From: Burkholderia sp.
GTDB lineage: Bacteria; Pseudomonadota; Gammaproteobacteria; Burkholderiales; Burkholderiaceae
NCBI GenBank assembly: GCA_031253835.1
Contig: JAIRVP010000047.1
Span: 1-64,000, forward strand
DNA length: 64,000 nt
Direction: 5' to 3'
Shown: piece after piece, positions 25,142-34,024 of the stretch
Layout of the letters: the number at the start of each line of letters is the position of its first letter
Numbering within the stretch: the stretch's first letter is position 1
Notes under the pieces: generated by a model
Told to the model about the DNA's origin: nothing
Database searches by the model: none
What the model saw: only the letters and a program-made list of their open reading frames with translations
Program-made: the position numbers and the translations under genes

Positions 25142-26620
25142 TCAGGCCGTGCGTCGGGCGGACAGGCGATTCCACAACAGGCCGGAGCGGCTGCCGCTGC
25201 GGCAGTACGCGAGCACCGGCTTCTGCAGCGTGTCGACCAGTGCGCCGAACGCGTCGATCTCCGCGTCGCCGATGTGGTCGCGCTCGACCGGCAGGTAGCG
25301 TGCTTCGAGGCCCAGTTCGCGGGCGGCGGCGGCGATCTCGTCGAACGCCGGGTGGGCGTCGCCTTCGCCGTCGGGCCGGTTGCAGATGACCGAGCGGAAG
25401 CCCGCATTGCGGATCGCCTTCAGGTCGGCCGGCGTGATCTGGCGCGACGCGGAGAACCCGTCCGATGCCGTCGCGCGGCATTGCTCGATCGCCCGGCGGA
25501 AACACGCGATCGCGAAATCGACGTCCTGCTCCGTCGTGAAGCGCCCGAAGCTCACGCGCACGGTGCGGCCGGCCGTTTCGACATCGAGGCCGATCGCGGT
25601 CAGCACGTGCGACGGTGCGCCGCTGGTCGAGTTGCACGCGGAGGTCGACGACACGGCGAGCGCTTCGCCGAGCATGAACGGGAAGAAGCCCGGTGCGTTC
25701 ACCGTCAGGCTCAGCGTGTGCGGGATGCGGCGTGCGGCGGCCGCGTTCTGCGTGACGTCGCCGAGCGCGAACAGTGCGTCGGTCAGGCGTGCACCGAGTG
25801 CGGCGATCCGCGCGGCTTCGCCGTCGAGCTTGTCCTCGGCGAGTTCGCACGCGACACCCATCCCGACGATCTGGTGCGTCGCGAGCGTGCCCGAACGCAG
25901 CCCGCGCTCGTGACCGCCGCCGTGAATCTGCGGTGCGATGCGATCGGCGATCTCGCGGCGCACGAACAGCGCGCCGATCCCCTTGGGACCATAAACCTTG
26001 TGGGCCGACATCGACATCATGTCGATGCCGAGCGTGCGCACGTCGATCGGCGTCTTGCCGAGCGCCTGCGCGGCGTCGACGTGGAGCAGCGCGCCCGCGG
26101 CGTGCACGATGCGCGCGATCGCGCCGATGTCGGTCAGCGTGCCGATCTCGTTGTTCACGAGCATCAGCGACACGAGGCCCGTCTCGGGGCCGATCGCGGC
26201 GGCCACCGCGTCGGCGGTGATTTCGCCGTCGCGCGTGGGTGTCAGGAACGTGACCTGCGAGCCGTGCTTCGCCAGGTTCGCCATCGTGTCGAGAATGGCC
26301 TTGTGCTCGATGCGGCTCGAGATCAGGTGGCGCTTGCCGGTCGCGTTTTCCGCATAGCCTTTCAGCGCGAGGTTGTTCGATTCGGTGGCGCCCGACGTCC
26401 AGACGATCTCGTCGGCGTCCGCGCCGATCAGCGCGGCGACCTGCGCGCGTGCGTGCTCGACCTTGTCTTTCGCCAGCCGGCCGGCGGCGTGCGAGCTCGA
26501 TGCGGGATTGCCGAAGATGCCGTCGAAGCCGAGGCAGGCCGTCATCGCTTCGATCACGCGCGGATCGGCGGGCGTCGTGGCGGCGTAATCGAGGTAGTGC
26601 AGCGTGTTGGTGTCGCTCAT
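25142..26620 (-). CDS. Cysteine desulfurase (NifS/IscS type) fused to a DUF442 domain
   Basis: A 492-residue two-domain protein. The N-terminal 380 residues form a class-V aminotransferase-fold cysteine desulfurase, which takes sulfur from cysteine. It has WTSGATESNNLALKG, the internal-aldimine lysine in SMSAHKVYGPKGIGAL, and the sulfur-accepting Cys in STSACNSTSG. The C-terminal ~110 residues are a DUF442 (beta-lactamase-hydrolase-like, TIGR01244) domain, beginning QITPADLKAIRNAGFRSVIC. It has a rhodanese/phosphatase-like Cys loop, AYCRSGSRSGLLW. Persulfide handed from the first Cys to the second domain's Cys would be a logical use, as inference. The true start is MSDTNTLHY at 26620. No other iron-sulfur genes are adjacent. 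Confidence 0.85.
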   Translation of the reverse strand: MSDTNTLHYLDYAATTPADPRVIEAMTACLGFDGIFGNPASSSHAAGRLAKDKVEHARAQVAALIGADADEIVWTSGATESNNLALKGYAENATGKRHLISSRIEHKAILDTMANLAKHGSQVTFLTPTRDGEITADAVAAAIGPETGLVSLMLVNNEIGTLTDIGAIARIVHAAGALLHVDAAQALGKTPIDVRTLGIDMMSMSAHKVYGPKGIGALFVRREIADRIAPQIHGGGHERGLRSGTLATHQIVGMGVACELAEDKLDGEAARIAALGARLTDALFALGDVTQNAAAARRIPHTLSLTVNAPGFFPFMLGEALAVSSTSACNSTSGAPSHVLTAIGLDVETAGRTVRVSFGRFTTEQDVDFAIACFRRAIEQCRATASDGFSASRQITPADLKAIRNAGFRSVICNRPDGEGDAHPAFDEIAAAARELGLEARYLPVERDHIGDAEIDAFGALVDTLQKPVLAYCRSGSRSGLLWNRLSARRTA

Positions 26621-26789
26621 GTCCGTCTCTTGCTCATTGCGTAGTGGGAGAAATGATACGGGGGACAGACGGGAAAAAGGATCCAAAGTTGGCTGGCGAT
26701 TCAGCTTGATATGGAATAACGTTTTATCGAAATGTGGAATGGAAGAATTTGTTTCTCGGTGAGATAGCCGGGCCGGGAGCGCGTGTCGA

Positions 26790-27122
26790 TCAGGTCGTCG
26801 TGCCGGGGGCGGGTTGGGTCGATAACCGATGTGCATCCCGCACCCATGCCAGCAACGCATGCGCGTACTTCGACGGGATCGTGACCGTGAGCGTTGTGAG
26901 GCGCATGTCGTTGCCCGGCAGTTCCAGATAGCGTTGCCAAGCCTTTCTGACCAACTGCGACATCGCGGAGCGCGTCATGCCGAGTTCGGCGGCCAGCGCC
27001 CGCTGTGATCGGCTTTTCACGAAAATCTCGTGCAAGGTCCACTGGTTCAACGGCTTGATCCGCGTATCCTGCATCCGCAGCAGCCGGAACTGTTCGGCGG
27101 TCATGCGTCGGGTCTTCGGCAT
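26790..27122 (-). CDS. KorA/TrfB-like DNA-binding protein
   Basis: A 110-residue protein that resembles the plasmid TrfB/KorA repressor fold. A helix-turn-helix is visible as SQRALAAELGMTRSAMSQLV, followed by the family ending (LTVTIPSKYAHALLAWVRDA). In plasmids these repressors coordinate partition and transfer genes. Here the gene directly follows the PAAR gene (start 27122, previous stop 27123-27125), so it belongs to the type VI effector operon. It may control the operon or be a plasmid-derived leftover. The Shine-Dalgarno sequence is weak (ACGGA), consistent with translational coupling. Confidence 0.7.
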   Translation of the reverse strand: MPKTRRMTAEQFRLLRMQDTRIKPLNQWTLHEIFVKSRSQRALAAELGMTRSAMSQLVRKAWQRYLELPGNDMRLTTLTVTIPSKYAHALLAWVRDAHRLSTQPAPGTTT

Positions 27123-27380
27123 TCAGATCCGTCCGGAATGCTGAAGCGACGAAATCAACTCCGCGCCGCACGAAGTCTTGTGGCCATCGAACGCGGCGGG
27201 GCGGCCGTCGATGTCGAAGGCCGGGTCACCCTCGGCAATCTCGCAAGCACCGTGAATCGGACACGAACACGCGTCGCCGCTGCGGGCAACCGCGCGTCCC
27301 ATCACCGTGCTTTTTCCGGCGCCGCATTCGACCCGGCCGCCATGGGTATGCACGTCGCCTACCCGGACAATTCCCCGCAT
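27123..27380 (-). CDS. PAAR-domain type VI secretion tip protein
   Basis: An 85-residue single PAAR domain protein that caps the VgrG spike of the type VI secretion needle. It starts with RGIVRVGDVHTHGGRVECG, typical PAAR opening glycines. It has Cys and His spaced for a zinc site (CSCPIHGAC) and ends in FDGHKTSCGAELISS. I chose the ATG at 27380 because GGAGG lies 9 bases upstream; an ATG 9 bases earlier sits directly on that Shine-Dalgarno sequence. It lies 72 bases downstream of the Tla3-type gene in the same operon. Confidence 0.9.
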   Translation of the reverse strand: MRGIVRVGDVHTHGGRVECGAGKSTVMGRAVARSGDACSCPIHGACEIAEGDPAFDIDGRPAAFDGHKTSCGAELISSLQHSGRI

Positions 27381-27451
27381 ATGATCCATCCTCCAAATGG
27401 CTTGACGCAGCGATCACGTTCGGACGAAGGATGCTGCCGCGCCGGTGTGCG

Positions 27452-28933
27452 TCACCACGAATAACCCTGCATGCCGTAATCGGTGTCGTGTCGGCGTCCC
27501 CACCACGGCAGGTAGGCGTTGTTGCCGCCGCGTGCGCGGAACCAGTCCTTGTCGGGATCGATCGGCGTGAGCTTCGAAGGCGGCAGGACGACGACCGAAA
27601 CAGGATGGTCCGGATCCGTCGTACCGGCGACGAGTGCGTTGCCGCCGTAGTGATTGATCCGGCCAATCGCGAGCGCGACGTCGGTCAATGCACTGCCGGT
27701 TCCCATGTCGCCGAGCAGGGCGGCCGTGTTGAATGTCTGTTTCGAGTGGTCGTATTCGGGAAGCGTTTCAGTCAAGGTCTGCGCGAGCGCGGCAAGACGT
27801 GCCGACGATACGTCGCTGCCTTTGCCTGCGTCGTGAACGATGTAGTTGAGGGCGGCGGCCGCGATGCCGGCGTTGCGTGCGGCTTGGTCGATGGTCGCCT
27901 TCCACGCCTGCACGGTGCGGGTCGTACCGACCTTCTGCGGAAAATCGTGCGTATTGCCGGTTGCGGCCTTGCCGATCCAGGCGAGCGGTTCGCGCTCGGT
28001 GTTGAAGGTTGGGCCGACGAGGAACAGCGCGACAAGGTTCTCGTTGATCTGCGCATCCGTGGGCGGAAAGTTGGGTGCGTCCCAGTTCACTACCCAGACG
28101 CTCTTGTCGGGGTTAGCCTGCAAGTAGTCCAGTGCGTTGTTCAGGGAGGTGAATCCGGTGTTGGGGCCACCCTGTGTGACTTGTACGTCGGGAGGCGTGT
28201 TGCGGCTCCACATCGTTTGAAAATACGGGTTCCCGATCGAAAATGTCTTTCGAATGGAGTCCTGCAAGTAGCTTTGCGACTCGGCTGTGTCGAGTCGCTC
28301 CGGAATCGCGAGCTCGACACGGATGCCGGCCAACTCGCGCCAGTTCTTTTTATCGTCAGGTTTGACCGTGTAGAAGTATTTCGCGTTGCTCGCGTAGCGT
28401 GAGTGAAGCAGCAGCGGGAACTTGGTCATGTACTTGCGATAGAAACCTCTGAATGTTTCTGCGCCTTGGTTGCCGTATACCAGCGCGCCAATCGATTGAA
28501 GCGTTGCAAAGGATTTCGGATCGGTTCGTACCATGTCGTCGTTCTTGTTCGGAGACGCGAGTCCTTGCGTCCACAGCAATTGCCATTCGGTCGGGTAGTC
28601 CATGCGTTGCAGCGGATTCAACCAGATCAAACCCACGACCTGTGCGACGAACGGCTTCGTCGTTTCTTCCGCGGACGCCCCCGCATGAGGTACGGGTTCC
28701 GTCGCGGGTGCCGCTTGCGCTGGCCGTACCGTGGCCGTGGTGAACAGGAGCACCATGAGTGCAGCCAGGCTGGGCACGACTACGAATCGTTTCATCCAAT
28801 CTCCTATTTCCAGTTGTGTCGGGTCCGGTTGTTCCACGTGCGCCATCAACGACGCCATGAGTACCACCGCGATCAGCCATGCTGCGACCGCAACGGCGGC
28901 ACGTCGCGGCCAGGTAGCGATCAGTGCCTTCAT
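27452..28933 (-). CDS. tla3: Tla3-type lipase adaptor (DUF2875), type VI secretion
   Basis: A 493-residue protein of the DUF2875 family, which includes Tla3, the adaptor that loads the Tle3 lipase onto VgrG in Pseudomonas aeruginosa. Two hydrophobic segments lie at the N-terminus (AVAVAAWLIAVVLMASLM and VPSLAALMVLLFTTATV), followed by a large soluble domain. Conserved features include VVGLIWLNPLQRMDYPTEWQ and LNNALDYLQANPDKSVWVVNWD. The start overlaps the Tle3 stop by 4 bases (ATGA), as expected for coupled partners. Its location directly after the lipase and before PAAR supports the assignment. Assignment to Tla3 is by family and synteny, not by tested function. Confidence 0.8.
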   Translation of the reverse strand: MKALIATWPRRAAVAVAAWLIAVVLMASLMAHVEQPDPTQLEIGDWMKRFVVVPSLAALMVLLFTTATVRPAQAAPATEPVPHAGASAEETTKPFVAQVVGLIWLNPLQRMDYPTEWQLLWTQGLASPNKNDDMVRTDPKSFATLQSIGALVYGNQGAETFRGFYRKYMTKFPLLLHSRYASNAKYFYTVKPDDKKNWRELAGIRVELAIPERLDTAESQSYLQDSIRKTFSIGNPYFQTMWSRNTPPDVQVTQGGPNTGFTSLNNALDYLQANPDKSVWVVNWDAPNFPPTDAQINENLVALFLVGPTFNTEREPLAWIGKAATGNTHDFPQKVGTTRTVQAWKATIDQAARNAGIAAAALNYIVHDAGKGSDVSSARLAALAQTLTETLPEYDHSKQTFNTAALLGDMGTGSALTDVALAIGRINHYGGNALVAGTTDPDHPVSVVVLPPSKLTPIDPDKDWFRARGGNNAYLPWWGRRHDTDYGMQGYSW

Positions 28934-31242
28934 ATCGCTCCCCCGACCTTCAGATAGAACTGACCCTCTCGTTCATCCGTGATCATGTCCGGCATCTTGC
29001 CTTCACTGCCTTCCGCATGTACCCATTCATGCATCGGAAGCTCGTCAAGCAGTCCGCGTATAAAGTACTCTGTGTATTTCTTGTTCGGGCTGTCGTCGGG
29101 AATACCGTCTCCCATCCGCCAATCCGCCTCAATCCGCAGGTCGTAGAATTGCTCGGGCGTCAGATAGCAAACCCCGATCGCCACGTCGTACGCAAGTGCC
29201 TTTTCAGCATGCTCCGGATTGGTCATCGTGGTGGAGTGATTCGTCGGGCTGTTGGTCGAGCCACGATCGAGCCAGTCGACAATCTGCTTGTCGCGCCATT
29301 CCTTGTAGCCCTCCGGCATTTCGCTCTTGCCGTCCTCGCCTATCACGTGCCCGTCGCCATCGAGCCATTCCGTATTCAGCGTGCGCCGCGCCTCCAGCCG
29401 CATCAGCGCACGGTCCTCGTAACGCTGTCCGGCTTCGCTCTCTGCCGTACCTTGCGCGACGCTGTCCTTGTTCTTCGCCTTGTACTGATCGTAGGGATCA
29501 TCCGCGCGCTTGTCGGCGTCTGTCTTGCTTGCGTCACGCCATGCGGCAGGCGGATCGTTGCCTTCATTGAAGTCGCTTACCGCGTCGCCGTCCGTCGTTT
29601 CGACCGGCTCGCCGAACCGCATCGCTTTCGGCGGGAACGGTTCGTCAAGTGCAGGGGCGTCCGCCACCACAGTCCAGCCCTTCGGCGGATCGGCGTTCAC
29701 GCGGAGCATGTTCAACGCCGAGCTGAACCCGGTCACGACGAACATGAGCGGCGCAGTCGCCAGCGTTGCCGCCACTCCCCAGATAGTTTCGTTCCCTTTG
29801 AGCGCGCCGATGAGATTGAATTTGGCGGGGGGCGAAGGCGGATACCAGAATCCCGACGTCTTTCCCTTTTGGACATGTCGCCAGTCATCTTCCCAATACC
29901 GATAGCGCTTCTGCACGCCAACCGGGAAGCCGGAGGCAAAGACGCGCTGCGTCAGAATGCCGGCCGCACCGATATCGTCGAGTTCGTGCTTGCCGATGCC
30001 GCGCCAGCCGATGCCTTGTACCGTCACAGCCGAAATCACCTGGTCGTGCGGGCAGCAGTACGCTGTGACACGCCCATAAGTCGATTCATTCAGGCCGTGC
30101 CGCACACGATCCTCTTGTGTCGCATAAGACCTGTTGCTGGTCGGTGATACCCGCTCGTTGGCCATGTCTTCATCGATCTTGCCGGCGGGCAGCTCGTAGG
30201 CTTTTCGCGTGCCGATGATCGACAGAAACTTGCCGAACGTTTTCGTGCGCGCAGCATAGGTCTGCCGTCCACGACGACCGCCGCCGTCCTTCGTCGCGCG
30301 TTGCGACCAGGTATCCATGAACGTGTCGGATTTGTGCGGACCGTCAGCGCTCGCAAGACTGTACGGTGCATTCGCCAGTACATAGGCGTCCGCCACGCAA
30401 TGCCCGTTGCGTCCCCACGGATCTTCGACATCGGGCAGCGCATCGCCGAAGAATGCCGCTGTCAGGCCCACGATGTTTCCCTGGCTATGGCACACGACGG
30501 TAATTGGTACGTCGGCCTGTATTCGGCGAATCGACTCGATTAGCCGGACGAGGCGCAACGCAGCGAGCACGCCATACGCGCGGGGCGGCGCGCGATACAG
30601 CGGCCGGTTGGTCGGATTGATACCCTGTACGGTCATCCATCCGGCCGTGCGGTCGTCGAGGCCGCCATGCCAGAGATCGGGCAGGCTCGCGCAACCGTTC
30701 GTGAACGGGCCGCCGCCCCAATAGTCCTTCTCGTTCAGGAAGATCTTGTCGCCATACTCTTTCAGCTCCGCGGCGGTCGCCCGATAGCCCCACCGGAAAT
30801 GGATGACCGGGGAGAACGACGGATCGGACTTGACGTAGTTGTCCGCAAGCAGCTTCGGATTCAGAAACCCATCCGGTGTCACGCTTTCCGTGTACTTCGC
30901 CGGCACCAACTGCCCGGCGTCGATGCCGCGATACTTCAGTTGATCGTCCAGCCGCCCGAGCCGGCGGTTCAGGCCATCGCACAGCCCCCGTTCGGAGGCC
31001 TCGAACCATTCGCCTTCGGAGTTCACCCCATGCACGAAGATGACAATGCCGGGCAACGGCATCTGCTTGATGCAGACCAACCGGGTGTCCTTCGTCCACA
31101 TCGCGACCCCGTCGCTCCGGCCGACGACGATCTGAGGTGGCTCCGGGCGCGGCGCCGCCGCGTCGGGCGTATCGGTCTTCGCGGCGTGCTCGTTGGTGCG
31201 GGCATCCGCTACCGGTCGAGAATCGAGAGATGAATCAGTCAT
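28930..31242 (-). CDS. tle3: Tle3-family type VI lipase effector
   Basis: A 770-residue effector of the Tle3 phospholipase family. The alpha/beta-hydrolase region has the early motif GIVIFVHGVNSEGEWF and the nucleophile elbow CHSQG, with Ser253 at its centre. The usual first glycine of GxSxG is Cys251 here. A hydrophobic segment around residues 475-497 (WGVAATLATAPLMFVVTGF) is seen in the family. Such effectors are delivered to the periplasm of rival bacteria and attack membrane phospholipids. The gene lies between vgrG, 19 bases upstream, and tla3, with a 4-base overlap downstream. In P. aeruginosa an immunity gene (tli3) sits between vgrG and tle3. No gene fits in the 19-base space here. 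Confidence 0.82.
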   Translation of the reverse strand: MTDSSLDSRPVADARTNEHAAKTDTPDAAAPRPEPPQIVVGRSDGVAMWTKDTRLVCIKQMPLPGIVIFVHGVNSEGEWFEASERGLCDGLNRRLGRLDDQLKYRGIDAGQLVPAKYTESVTPDGFLNPKLLADNYVKSDPSFSPVIHFRWGYRATAAELKEYGDKIFLNEKDYWGGGPFTNGCASLPDLWHGGLDDRTAGWMTVQGINPTNRPLYRAPPRAYGVLAALRLVRLIESIRRIQADVPITVVCHSQGNIVGLTAAFFGDALPDVEDPWGRNGHCVADAYVLANAPYSLASADGPHKSDTFMDTWSQRATKDGGGRRGRQTYAARTKTFGKFLSIIGTRKAYELPAGKIDEDMANERVSPTSNRSYATQEDRVRHGLNESTYGRVTAYCCPHDQVISAVTVQGIGWRGIGKHELDDIGAAGILTQRVFASGFPVGVQKRYRYWEDDWRHVQKGKTSGFWYPPSPPAKFNLIGALKGNETIWGVAATLATAPLMFVVTGFSSALNMLRVNADPPKGWTVVADAPALDEPFPPKAMRFGEPVETTDGDAVSDFNEGNDPPAAWRDASKTDADKRADDPYDQYKAKNKDSVAQGTAESEAGQRYEDRALMRLEARRTLNTEWLDGDGHVIGEDGKSEMPEGYKEWRDKQIVDWLDRGSTNSPTNHSTTMTNPEHAEKALAYDVAIGVCYLTPEQFYDLRIEADWRMGDGIPDDSPNKKYTEYFIRGLLDELPMHEWVHAEGSEGKMPDMITDEREGQFYLKVGGAI

Positions 31243-31261
31243 TCGGATTCCTGCACTTATT

Positions 31262-34024
31262 TCAATCGTTCTTTTTGGTGAACTGAACCGCCAGCCTTTC
31301 GAACCGGTCGGTATCGACCGCCGGCAGTTCCCCGGCCGTGTCGGTCGTCATGTTCGACAGCGTTCCCGATGCCTTTCGAATTTGTCCTTCGAACCCCGGT
31401 GCCGCGTTACCGTCCGTTGGGCGGATCAGCTTCGGGACACGGCCGAGCGCGTGTTGATCGAATGTCGGCAGGTCGACGCTCATGCTCGCGGGGCCGCCCC
31501 ATGCATGACCGTCCGATTTCACGGTGAACTTGCCGGGGCATCCCAGTTCGATATCGCTGCCATGCAGCTTGAGATACGCGCCGCCGGACGTGACGAATAC
31601 AACTTCGTCGCTTGCGGTGCCGGCAAGTTTGCCGCCGGCCGCAGTCAACTGGAGATTCCTGCCGGACTCGATTTGCGTGTCGTCGTTCTGCGATTGAATG
31701 GCCACCTTCCCCTGATTCGCGATTGCCGATACGCCGTCGCTGTGCGCGAACATCGCGACGCCACGTCCGGCGTGCAGATTGATTCGCTCGCCGCCGGTGA
31801 GTTGTATGTGTTGCTGCGCAATCTGATCGATGTTCTCGCCCGCGTACATGACGTGTGTTTTCGGCGTGACGTTCAGCGATCCCGCTTGCGCGCCGAACGC
31901 CATGAATGCGGATGCGTCACCCGTCACACCGGATTCGGCACCGCCGGGTTTCCAGTGACGGAATGCACTCGAGATGGTGTCCTGGCCGGCCGTGTCGGAG
32001 GAATGCCCGCCATGCTGGCCGGCATAATCGCCGAGCGACCTGAACAGTTCCGCGCACTGGTCGAGCAAGCGAATCAGTTCATCGCGATCGAGCTGACCGC
32101 CGGTTGCGTGCGAACGCGCATAGGTCGTCAACAGCATGCCTTGTGCGGCGCGCAACGCTGCTGCGGCGTCGGTGCGCAGTTCTGCGCCTTCGCCCCGATC
32201 GTTCCCGTGTCCGTCCATGCGGGGCTGCGTCAGATAGCCGAGATTCAACTGGGTATGCGCATGTTCACTTGCCAGCTGCGCCGAGATTTGCGACGGCGTA
32301 TCGTCCAGGCGAAGCTGGTTATGACGCCGCCCCTTGATTTCCCGGGTCTTGATCCCGGACACGTAGCGATTGCCGGGAAGCGCGCCGGTATTGCTGAAGG
32401 TTGCAGGCGGGTTCGCGCCATTGCTCAACACGCCGATGATCACTAGGCGGTCCGGATCGCCCGACAGGCATCCCAGCAGGACTTCCATGCCGACGCGTGG
32501 CAGGAAGAGTGCGCCGAAGTACTCGCCCGCGAGACTTGCCGTGACGCGAACCGGCGCGCTGTCGCCGGCCAGGCCGTTCGTTCCGGCACCTTGCGCGTGT
32601 GCATGATCCACCGGATCCAGACCGTGAATCTGCACACGCACGCGGCCAGCCTTGTCGCAAAACACTTCTTCGCCTTGCGTGCCGACGATCGTGCCGGTCA
32701 TCAGGTGAACCGGCGGTACGTCGATCGCCGGATCGTAGGCGGGCTTCAGCGGCACGCCGCGTTGCACGCACGTGAAGCTGTTCTCGTAGCGCGTGTCCGT
32801 TTGTCCCGATGCAGCGGGTGGCGGGTCGGTTGGCGTGAGGTTGCGGCTTGCCGCGAATAGCCCGCTTGTGCGGCCCGACAGGTCTTTCGGAAGGTTGTTC
32901 CAGATGACGTGTCGAATCGACGTGACGACGAATCGACGACGATCGATCGATTTCATATCCAGCTCGGGGTCGCCCGCCAGCGTGAACCCGTGTCCCACCA
33001 GCATGTCGCGCACGGTGCCGATGCCGTCGAAGCGCGCGGCTTCGAACTGATGGGCCAGCATCCGGTCGTGCGCGATGCGCGCGTGATCGTTCCACGAGTC
33101 GCCGACGTGCGGGATGTCGATCGCGACATCGGTCAGCAGGCGCGCAAGATCGTTCCCCGACTCGCCCTGGCCGATGCCGGTGACGGCCTCGAAGTCGTCC
33201 ACACGAGCGGTCTTGTAATCCCACGACGGGCGGCGGACCTTGCCGGGCGACAGACGCTGGTCGTACGCAAAGAGGGTGACGGTGTCACGTTGCTCGACGC
33301 CGGCGTCGCGCGGGTGAAGGCGTACGGTACCGGCCGGCGCGTCCGGCAGACGATGCGGATCGTCGCAGAACACGAGCGTATGAATCGGCCGCTCATCGGT
33401 CAGGCCGCGTCTCCCGTCGACCGGGGCGGCCTTCGCAAAGACCGTGATGCCCTCCCGGCGTAACAGCCGCCGGATGAAGCGTGCGTCGGACTCGTTGACC
33501 TGCCGCGTCAGTTCGCGGGCCGGATACCGATCGGCCTGCAACGTCGACAGGTCGAAATCGAACGCTCGCGCGAGTGCGGTGCTACGCTGTTTCCACTCGT
33601 TCATCAGCGTCGCCAGAATCTCTGGCACGCTGCGCGAGCGGAACAGGCGGGCGTTCGTGCGACGGTCCATCAGCGACAGGGCGTCGCACACATGCAGCTG
33701 ATAGACGGTCAGTTCGCCATCGGATTGACCGGTTCGCACTTCGTGCACGATCGCATTGATGGCCCGGATGTTGCCCCGATCGGTCGTCAGCCGGACCGAT
33801 ACGGGCAAACCGAGAAACAGCGCAGGCGGCAGATGATCGTGGGTCGACACGCAGGTCAGTTGCCCTTCGATGCCCGACAGCAGTCCCTCGCGGATATCGG
33901 CGTGATGGAGCGCCAGCAGATGGCCGACCGCGCGTTGCGCCTGCCCGAAATGAAGGGAGACTGGACGCTTGTTCAGGTCGACCAGACCCGACGCAAAGTT
34001 TCTCAAAGTTGCTGCTATCGACAT
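31262..34024 (-). CDS. vgrG: VgrG spike protein of a type VI secretion system
   Basis: A 920-residue VgrG. The N-terminal gp27-like half opens with the phage-hub sequence VDLNKRPVSLHFGQAQRAVG and shows the family core NESDARFIRRLLRREGITVF. A gp5-like OB domain follows (VHLMTGTIVGTQGEEVFCDKAGRVRVQIHGLD, split around residue 440-470). The C-terminal third is a DUF2345 beta-prism extension (GGERINLHAGRGVAMFAHSDG...). It is the carrier of the Tle3 cargo encoded next. It begins after an AT-rich upstream region. No core Tss genes are in the window, so this is an orphan vgrG cluster. Confidence 0.93.
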   Translation of the reverse strand: MSIAATLRNFASGLVDLNKRPVSLHFGQAQRAVGHLLALHHADIREGLLSGIEGQLTCVSTHDHLPPALFLGLPVSVRLTTDRGNIRAINAIVHEVRTGQSDGELTVYQLHVCDALSLMDRRTNARLFRSRSVPEILATLMNEWKQRSTALARAFDFDLSTLQADRYPARELTRQVNESDARFIRRLLRREGITVFAKAAPVDGRRGLTDERPIHTLVFCDDPHRLPDAPAGTVRLHPRDAGVEQRDTVTLFAYDQRLSPGKVRRPSWDYKTARVDDFEAVTGIGQGESGNDLARLLTDVAIDIPHVGDSWNDHARIAHDRMLAHQFEAARFDGIGTVRDMLVGHGFTLAGDPELDMKSIDRRRFVVTSIRHVIWNNLPKDLSGRTSGLFAASRNLTPTDPPPAASGQTDTRYENSFTCVQRGVPLKPAYDPAIDVPPVHLMTGTIVGTQGEEVFCDKAGRVRVQIHGLDPVDHAHAQGAGTNGLAGDSAPVRVTASLAGEYFGALFLPRVGMEVLLGCLSGDPDRLVIIGVLSNGANPPATFSNTGALPGNRYVSGIKTREIKGRRHNQLRLDDTPSQISAQLASEHAHTQLNLGYLTQPRMDGHGNDRGEGAELRTDAAAALRAAQGMLLTTYARSHATGGQLDRDELIRLLDQCAELFRSLGDYAGQHGGHSSDTAGQDTISSAFRHWKPGGAESGVTGDASAFMAFGAQAGSLNVTPKTHVMYAGENIDQIAQQHIQLTGGERINLHAGRGVAMFAHSDGVSAIANQGKVAIQSQNDDTQIESGRNLQLTAAGGKLAGTASDEVVFVTSGGAYLKLHGSDIELGCPGKFTVKSDGHAWGGPASMSVDLPTFDQHALGRVPKLIRPTDGNAAPGFEGQIRKASGTLSNMTTDTAGELPAVDTDRFERLAVQFTKKND

